Origin: DATGUA01 sp035301545
GTDB taxonomy: Bacteria; Bacillota; Clostridia; Tissierellales; Tissierellaceae
Assembly (NCBI GenBank): GCA_035301545.1
Contig: DATGUA010000025.1
Coordinates: 1 to 64,000, forward strand
Direction of reading: 5' to 3'
DNA: 64,000 nucleotides
Shown here piece by piece: positions 61,506-64,000 of this stretch (within the stretch, counting starts at the first letter, position 1; the number at the start of each line of letters is the position of its first letter). Under the pieces are notes generated by a model. That model saw nothing but the letters and a program-made list of their open reading frames with translations, was not told the origin of the DNA and made no database searches. The translations under genes were made by a program, and so were the position numbers.

Positions 61506-63419
61506 ATGGAAATGATAAGTATAACTTTACCTGATGGTTCAGTAAAAAAACATGAAAAAGGATCAACAGTATATGATATAACTAAAGATATATCTAAAGG
61601 ATTAGCAAGGGAAGCTGTAGGAGCAGTAGTAAACGAAGATATAAGAGGAATGCAAGAAGAGGTAAATGAAGATTCAACATTTAGAGTAGTTAAATTTGAA
61701 GACAAAGAAGGAAAGGAAATATTTTGGCATACTTCAGCTCATATAATGGCATTAGCAGTACAAAATCTTTTTCCAGATGTAAAATTTGCTATAGGTCCTG
61801 CTATAGATAATGGATTTTATTATGATTTTGATACAGAGCATAGATTTACTCCAAAAGATTTAGAAAAAATTGAAGATGAAATGAAAAGAATTGCTAAAGA
61901 AGCTCATGTATTAGAAAGATTTACAATGGAGAGAGATGAAGCTTTAGAATATTTTAAAGAAAGAGATGAAAAGTATAAGGTAGATTTAATAGAAAATTTT
62001 CCTGAAGATGAGGAAATTTCTTTTTATAAATTAGGAGAATTTACTGATCTTTGTGCAGGTCCACATCTATATGATACTAAGAAAGTAAAGGCAATAAAAC
62101 TATTAAGTATTGCTGGAGCATATTGGCGTGGAGATGAAAATAATGAAATGCTACAAAGGATTTATGGTACAACATATGAAAAGAAAAAAGATCTAGAAGA
62201 ATATCTTCATAGATTAGAAGAAGCAGAGAAAAGAGACCATAGAAAATTAGGTAGAGAATTAGATCTATTTTCTATGCAAGAAGAAGGACCAGGATTCCCA
62301 TTTTTCCATCCAAAAGGAATGATAGTTAGAAATGAATTAGAAGATTATTGGAAAGAAGAACATAGAAAAAGAGGATATGATGAAATAAAGACTCCATTAA
62401 TCTTAAATGAAAAACTATGGCATGAATCAGGTCACTGGGATCATTATAAGGAAAATATGTATTTAACTAAGATTGATGATGAAGATTATGCAATTAAGCC
62501 TATGAACTGTCCAGGGTCTATTTTAGTATACAAATCTAAACTTCATAGCTATAGAGATTTACCATTAAGATGGGGAGAATTAGGATTAGTTCATAGACAT
62601 GAATTATCAGGAGCACTACATGGTTTAATGAGAGTTAGAAGTTTTACTCAAGATGATGCCCATCTATATACATTACCATCTCAAATCAAAGATGAATTAG
62701 TTAAGACTATAGAGTTAGCAGATGATATGTATAAAGTATTTGGATTTAAATATCATATAGAATTATCTACAAGACCAGAAAATTCTATGGGAAGTGAAGA
62801 ACAATGGGAAATGGCTACTAATGGATTGATAGAAGCATTAGAAGAAAAAGAAATTGACTATATAGTTAATGAAGGTGATGGAGCATTTTATGGTCCGAAA
62901 ATAGATTTCCAATTGGAAGACGCTATAGGTAGAACTTGGCAATGTGGAACTATACAATTAGATTTCCAAATGCCAGAAAGATTTGATATATCATATGTAG
63001 ATAAAGACAATGAAAGAAAAAGACCAGTAATGATTCACAGAACTATATTTGGTAGTATGGAAAGATTTATGGGAATATTAATAGAACATTATGCAGGTAA
63101 ATTCCCAGTATGGTTAGCTCCAGTTCAGGCAACTATACTACCAATTTCAGATAAATTTAATGATTATGCATATGAATTACAGAAAAAATTGAAAGATAAA
63201 GGTATTAGAGTAGAAGTAGATAGTAGATCTGAAAAAGTTGGGTATAAGATAAGAGAAGCAAGACTTCAAAGAGTACCTTATATATTAGTAATAGGTGAAA
63301 AGGAAATAGAAAATAATCTAGTATCAGTAAACAAAAGAGACCATGGGGATCAAGGTCAAATGAAGACTGAAGAATTTGTAGATATGGTATTAGAAGAAAT
63401 AAAAAATAAAAGACAATAA
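61506..63419 (+). CDS. thrS: threonine--tRNA ligase
   Basis: The 637-residue class II synthetase has an N-terminal TGS domain (residues about 1-62) and an editing domain with the HTSAHIMALAV metal motif and CAGPHLY. The catalytic core has NCPGSILVYKS, RDLPLRWGELG and HRTIFGSMERFMGILIEHY, and a C-terminal anticodon domain follows. ATG 61506 follows AGGAGG, and ATG 61488 is upstream of the RBS. It is under T-box control. A terminator shared with the convergent protease gene follows. Confidence 0.97.
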   Translation: MEMISITLPDGSVKKHEKGSTVYDITKDISKGLAREAVGAVVNEDIRGMQEEVNEDSTFRVVKFEDKEGKEIFWHTSAHIMALAVQNLFPDVKFAIGPAIDNGFYYDFDTEHRFTPKDLEKIEDEMKRIAKEAHVLERFTMERDEALEYFKERDEKYKVDLIENFPEDEEISFYKLGEFTDLCAGPHLYDTKKVKAIKLLSIAGAYWRGDENNEMLQRIYGTTYEKKKDLEEYLHRLEEAEKRDHRKLGRELDLFSMQEEGPGFPFFHPKGMIVRNELEDYWKEEHRKRGYDEIKTPLILNEKLWHESGHWDHYKENMYLTKIDDEDYAIKPMNCPGSILVYKSKLHSYRDLPLRWGELGLVHRHELSGALHGLMRVRSFTQDDAHLYTLPSQIKDELVKTIELADDMYKVFGFKYHIELSTRPENSMGSEEQWEMATNGLIEALEEKEIDYIVNEGDGAFYGPKIDFQLEDAIGRTWQCGTIQLDFQMPERFDISYVDKDNERKRPVMIHRTIFGSMERFMGILIEHYAGKFPVWLAPVQATILPISDKFNDYAYELQKKLKDKGIRVEVDSRSEKVGYKIREARLQRVPYILVIGEKEIENNLVSVNKRDHGDQGQMKTEEFVDMVLEEIKNKRQ

Positions 63420-63453
63420 AAAATGGGAGAGTTTACACTCTTCCATTTTTTTA
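63418..63453. terminator. bidirectional terminator between thrS and the FtsH-type gene
   Basis: AAAAATGGGAGAGT is paired with ACTCTTCCATTTTT around TTAC. Confidence 0.9.
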
Positions 63454-64000
63454 TGTGGCAAGATCTGAAGATTTTTTATTTCTATCAAATATATCATCTA
63501 ATTCATCACTATCTATAGTCTCATTCTCAATAAGATGATCTGCTATAATTCTAAGAATCTTTTTATTATCATTAATTATTTTTATACTATTTTGATAGGC
63601 TCTATCTGTGATATTTTTTATCTCAACACGTATAGTATCATAATTATATCTGATATAGGTTTCATCTAAGGCTAATGCTCCTAGGGGACTCATACCATAG
63701 CTACAAACCATTTCTCTAGCTAGATTAGTTGCTTTACTTAAATCATCTTTAGACCCAGTAGTGATTTCATCAAAGATAATTTGTTCAGCTGCTCTACCAG
63801 CCATTAAAGCACTAATTTTATACTCTAATTCTTTTTTACTTAATAGGTATCTTTCCTCATCAGGAAATTGTAATACATATCCTAAAGCCTGGCCTCTCGG
63901 TATAATAGAGATTTTCTGTACTGTGTCTATATTCAACAATCTTGAAACTAAAGCATGACCTGCCTCATGAATAGCTACTGTATGTTTTTCTTCGAGTAAT
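63451..64000 (-). CDS. FtsH-family ATP-dependent zinc metalloprotease, C-terminal part (5' end outside window)
   Basis: About 182 C-terminal residues are visible. They start just before the catalytic zinc motif HEAGH, coded by the complement of about 63953-63967. The M41 peptidase sequence continues with RGQALGYVLQFPDEERYLL, ALMAGRAAEQIIF, DLSKATNLAREMV (third zinc ligand region) and YGMSPLGALALDE. FtsH degrades membrane and regulatory proteins at the cytoplasmic membrane. The AAA+ domain lies outside. It could be the housekeeping FtsH or a paralogue. Confidence 0.92.
   Translation of the reverse strand, partial: LLEEKHTVAIHEAGHALVSRLLNIDTVQKISIIPRGQALGYVLQFPDEERYLLSKKELEYKISALMAGRAAEQIIFDEITTGSKDDLSKATNLAREMVCSYGMSPLGALALDETYIRYNYDTIRVEIKNITDRAYQNSIKIINDNKKILRIIADHLIENETIDSDELDDIFDRNKKSSDLAT

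Noticed and set aside
1..64000. CRISPR arrays, prophage or defence islands
   Set aside because: No regularly spaced direct repeats, integrases, phage structural genes, or restriction-modification genes were seen.

Overview
The window is AT-rich chromosomal DNA from a Gram-positive, endospore-forming anaerobe of the Firmicutes. The best guess is an amino-acid-fermenting lineage in or near the Tissierellales/Clostridia. This rests on gene content and codon bias, not on a marker-gene comparison. Sporulation is shown by a GerA-type germinant receptor operon, a classical alpha/beta SASP, an SspF-like small protein, a PdaB-type deacetylase, a YtxC-like protein and two SPOCS-like proteins. Anaerobic, ferredoxin-based metabolism is shown by a 2-oxoacid:ferredoxin oxidoreductase gamma fragment, NfnAB, iron-sulfur serine dehydratase and a molybdenum hydroxylase. 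No prophage, CRISPR array or intact transposon was seen. The only mobile DNA is a 0.26-kb internally deleted IS3-type remnant.

Layout: 1-7.8 kb holds amino-acid and redox metabolism (Kor gamma, BrnQ, NfnAB, IS remnant, SdaAA/SdaAB, an odd PfkB protein, an isochorismatase-like hydrolase). 7.8-17.5 kb holds a YhaO/YhaN-type nuclease/ATPase pair, two large palindromes, a phosphoesterase-nagB-nagA-CYTH operon and a TldD/TldE pair. 17.7-23 kb holds an ArsR-type regulator behind a clear promoter, RtcB, a MocA-like nucleotidyltransferase, ribosomal protein S4 and an MTA/SAH deaminase-like amidohydrolase. 23.2-31.1 kb holds the gerA-gerC-gerB operon, a DUF1657 gene and a three-subunit molybdenum hydroxylase. 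31-36 kb holds a histidine kinase and response regulator separated by two SPOCS-like paralogues and a divergent small secreted His-rich protein. 36-44.5 kb holds transketolase, a selenocysteine peroxiredoxin, PgeF, a universal stress protein, GltS, TrpRS, a lone substrate-binding lipoprotein and PgsA. 44.5-56.9 kb holds T-box-valS-folC, a beta-propeller protein, spore genes, a tandem OB-fold protein, hpt, a CPBP protease, a methyltransferase, a cold-shock protein and Hsp33. 57-64 kb holds a structured transcribed leader followed by tRNA-Phe, tRNA-Gly and tRNA-Cys, then YtxC, HisRS, T-box-thrS and the 3' part of an FtsH-type protease gene.

The most notable item is at 38017-38538 (minus strand). 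A complete peroxiredoxin reading frame is interrupted only by one TGA, exactly at the peroxidatic cysteine (PLDFTPI-TGA-QTEI). This is best read as selenocysteine, with a candidate SECIS hairpin just downstream. The protein has a single other cysteine (Cys86) and lacks the usual C-terminal resolving cysteine. Other items worth checking are the structured RNA before the tRNA cluster, a fold-switch-like intergenic region after trpS, a motif shared by two distant intergenic regions, a PfkB protein with a destroyed catalytic motif, and the split two-component system with a His-rich sensor.
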